Below are positions 23,145 to 24,545 of a stretch of 24,545 nucleotides of DNA, in pieces; the first letter of the stretch is position 1; every line of letters begins with the position of its first letter. Origin of the DNA: Bacillota bacterium (GTDB taxonomy: Bacteria; Bacillota; Sulfobacillia; JAJZIM01; JAJZBP01); the NCBI GenBank assembly GCA_021798855.1, contig JAJZBP010000003.1, positions 1-24,545 on the forward strand, given 5' to 3'. Under the pieces are notes generated by a model. That model was given only the letters and a program-made list of their open reading frames with translations. It did not search any database and was not told where the DNA came from. The translations under genes were made by a program, and so were the position numbers.

Positions 23145-24148
23145 GCCGGGACTCCCCCGATATACTCCACCAGATCGGCCACCCGGGTGGAATAACCCCA
23201 TTCGTTGTCGTACCAGGCCACCACCTTGGCCAGGTTGCCGATGGCCTGGGTGGAAAGGGCGTCCACGGCCGACGAAGCCCGCATCCCCTTGAAGTCGCTG
23301 GAGACCAGGGGTTCGTCGCTGACCTCCACAATGCCCTTCAAATCGCCCGCGGCCGCTGCGCGCAGGGCGGCGTTGACCTCCTGGGCCGTAGCTTCCCGGA
23401 CCAACTGGGCCGTCAGGTCCACCACCGAAACGGCGGGCACGGGCACCCGGAAGGCCATGCCGTTCAGTTTTCCCTTGAGTTGGGGCAGGACCAGGGACAC
23501 TGCCCTGGCCGCCCCCGTGGTGGTGGGGATGATGTTGGCGGCTCCCGCCCTGGCGCGGCGCAGGTCCTTGTGGGGCTGGTCCAGAATCCGTTGGTCGTTC
23601 GTGTAGGCGTGGATGGTGGTCATCAGGCCTTTCTCGATGCCGAAGGCCTGGTCCAGCACCTTGGCCACCGGAGCCAAGCAGTTGGTGGTGCAGGAGGCAT
23701 TGGAAATGATCCGGTGCTTGGATGGATCGTAGGTTTCCTCGTTGACGCCCATGACGATGGTGACGTCCTCATTCTTGGCCGGCGCGGTGATGATCACCCG
23801 TTCGGCTCCGCCCCGTTCCAGGTGCGCCGCCGCTTTGGTCGCGTCGGTGAAAAAGCCGGTGGCTTCCGCCACCACCTTGACGCCCATCTCCTTCCACGGG
23901 AGGGCGCCGGGATCCTTTTCCGCCAGGATACGGATCTCCCGCCCCCCGACCACGATGGCCTTATCCCCCGCCGCCACGTCCACGTCCCAGGTGCCGTAGG
24001 TTGAATCGTACCGCAACAGGTGGGCCAACGTGGCCGGACTGGTCAGGTCGTTGATGGCCACCACCTCGATCCCCGGCCGGCCCCAGGCAATCCGGAAAAA
24101 GCGCCGCCCGATGCTCCCGAAACCGTTTATACCAACACGAATCGGCAT
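23141..24148 (-). CDS. gapA: Glyceraldehyde-3-phosphate dehydrogenase (type I)
   Basis: This 335-aa enzyme oxidises glyceraldehyde 3-phosphate to 1,3-bisphosphoglycerate. It has the Rossmann start VGINGFGSIGR (5-15), an AINDLT turn (Asp34 suggests NAD preference), the active site SNASCTTNCLAP with Cys153, His180 in LMTTIHAYTNDQ, DLRRARAGAANIIPTTTGAA and the C-terminal WYDNEWGYS. GAAGGGGG lies 8 nt before the ATG. It is the first gene of the glycolytic cluster. Confidence 0.97.
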   Translation of the reverse strand: MPIRVGINGFGSIGRRFFRIAWGRPGIEVVAINDLTSPATLAHLLRYDSTYGTWDVDVAAGDKAIVVGGREIRILAEKDPGALPWKEMGVKVVAEATGFFTDATKAAAHLERGGAERVIITAPAKNEDVTIVMGVNEETYDPSKHRIISNASCTTNCLAPVAKVLDQAFGIEKGLMTTIHAYTNDQRILDQPHKDLRRARAGAANIIPTTTGAARAVSLVLPQLKGKLNGMAFRVPVPAVSVVDLTAQLVREATAQEVNAALRAAAAGDLKGIVEVSDEPLVSSDFKGMRASSAVDALSTQAIGNLAKVVAWYDNEWGYSTRVADLVEYIGGVPA

Positions 24149-24415
24149 GAAAAAAGCCCCCTTCTCGTCGTTAGTCTGTGATACCCCACCCCGTCCGATT
24201 CACGACCGAAAACCCCTCGACCACTCTGTCTTAAATACTTTAAACCCATCCCGGTTTCCTGCCGGGAGGAAAATTGGCGACCGCCCGAGGGGGACACGAA
24301 CCGGTTCACGCCGGCATGGCGGCTACGGCGGGCACTGGCCCGGCTACGGAAACGGCGCGCGGGTCCCAGGCGGCGCCGGCCCTGGTCCCATCAGGCTACG
24401 CTATACATGATTTCC
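24149..24415. other. Leader and upstream region of gapA
   Basis: No gene is supported here. On the minus strand CCCGGCAGGAAACCGGG and the AT-rich GGTTTAAAGTATTTAAG may belong to the gapA promoter, but I find no convincing -35/-10 pair. The part from 24290 to 24400 is very GC-rich with small repeats (GGCTACGG twice). A cggR-type regulator gene is not seen within the window. Confidence 0.4.
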
Positions 24416-24490
24416 CTGCATATACCCGCAAGCTTGTTCGGCTGATGCTGTATATAGTAATCGCACAGTGCGATGGTTGCTGTATATAGT
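24416..24490. promoter_or_regulatory. Three 11-bp repeats at exact 32-bp spacing, with a palindrome
   Basis: CTGCATATACC (24416-24426), CTGTATATAGT (24448-24458) and CTGTATATAGT (24480-24490) start exactly 32 bp apart, about three helical turns. Copies two and three agree over 12 bp including a preceding G. Between them lies the perfect inverted repeat ATCGCAC-A-GTGCGAT (24460-24474). This looks like a multi-site operator upstream of gapA, or of a gene beyond the right edge. Confidence 0.55.
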
Positions 24491-24545
24491 TGGTTTTCGG
24501 TGGAGCCTTGGGCAAAAAGGGCTTTATGCAGTGGAATCATGCATG

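Noticed and set aside
24274..24489. A 71-aa plus-strand frame near the right end
   Set aside because: It has no Shine-Dalgarno, low-complexity Ala/Gly/Thr composition from GC-rich DNA, and runs through the repeat cluster.
24416..24490. CRISPR array
   Set aside because: The repeats are only 11-12 bp, there are just three, and the first is diverged; no cas genes are visible.

Overview
The window reads as chromosomal DNA of a GC-rich anaerobic Firmicute (Clostridia or Moorella/Peptococcaceae-like; class-level inference). The reasons are strong Shine-Dalgarno sites with frequent TTG/GTG starts, a Firmicute-style gap-pgk-tpi-gpmI-eno-secG-smpB-ssrA gene order, a murI/MBL/rph/rdgB/yfcE cluster, and a ThiC-family gene under a cobalamin riboswitch, as expected for anaerobic B12 lower-ligand synthesis. 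Nearly all real genes lie on the minus strand, so the biological order runs from high to low coordinates.

24545-20768 (minus) carries gapA, pgk and tpiA. A DUF202 membrane-protein gene sits on the opposite strand between pgk and tpiA. About 300 bp upstream of gapA are three copies of an 11-bp motif spaced exactly 32 bp apart.

20700-12476 is an accessory island lodged between tpiA and gpmI, which normally adjoin. It holds a ParE/RelE-like toxin-antitoxin pair, an Hrq1/YprA-like SF2 helicase, IS21 (istA) and IS110 transposase remnants, an AT-rich DNA methyltransferase overlapping a candidate PD-(D/E)XK restriction enzyme, and a broken DUF433-type gene.

12434-9178 resumes glycolysis with gpmI and eno, then secG (apparently with a CTG start) and a terminator. 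8897-7392 is a 14-TM DHA2-type MFS exporter interrupted by one in-frame amber codon. 7127-6214 holds smpB with a good sigma-A promoter, then ssrA (tmRNA, tag ANNNYALAA), together forming the trans-translation system. 6076-2750 is a tight overlapping cluster: murI homologue, metallo-beta-lactamase-fold hydrolase, RNase PH, XTP/dITP pyrophosphatase and YfcE-like phosphoesterase.

2700-1 starts with a gene-poor stretch containing IS-end-like repeats and a long hairpin. It is followed by a promoter, a cobalamin riboswitch with an intrinsic terminator, and a ThiC paralogue best read as a 5-hydroxybenzimidazole synthase (BzaF-like). That gene overlaps an unidentified ORF with an internal 66-bp duplication, which runs off the left edge.

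The most notable items are the B12-riboswitch/ThiC-paralogue unit, the defence-type island splitting the glycolytic cluster, the missing second catalytic cysteine of the glutamate racemase homologue, the non-canonical tmRNA T-loop, and the 32-bp-phased repeats upstream of gapA.
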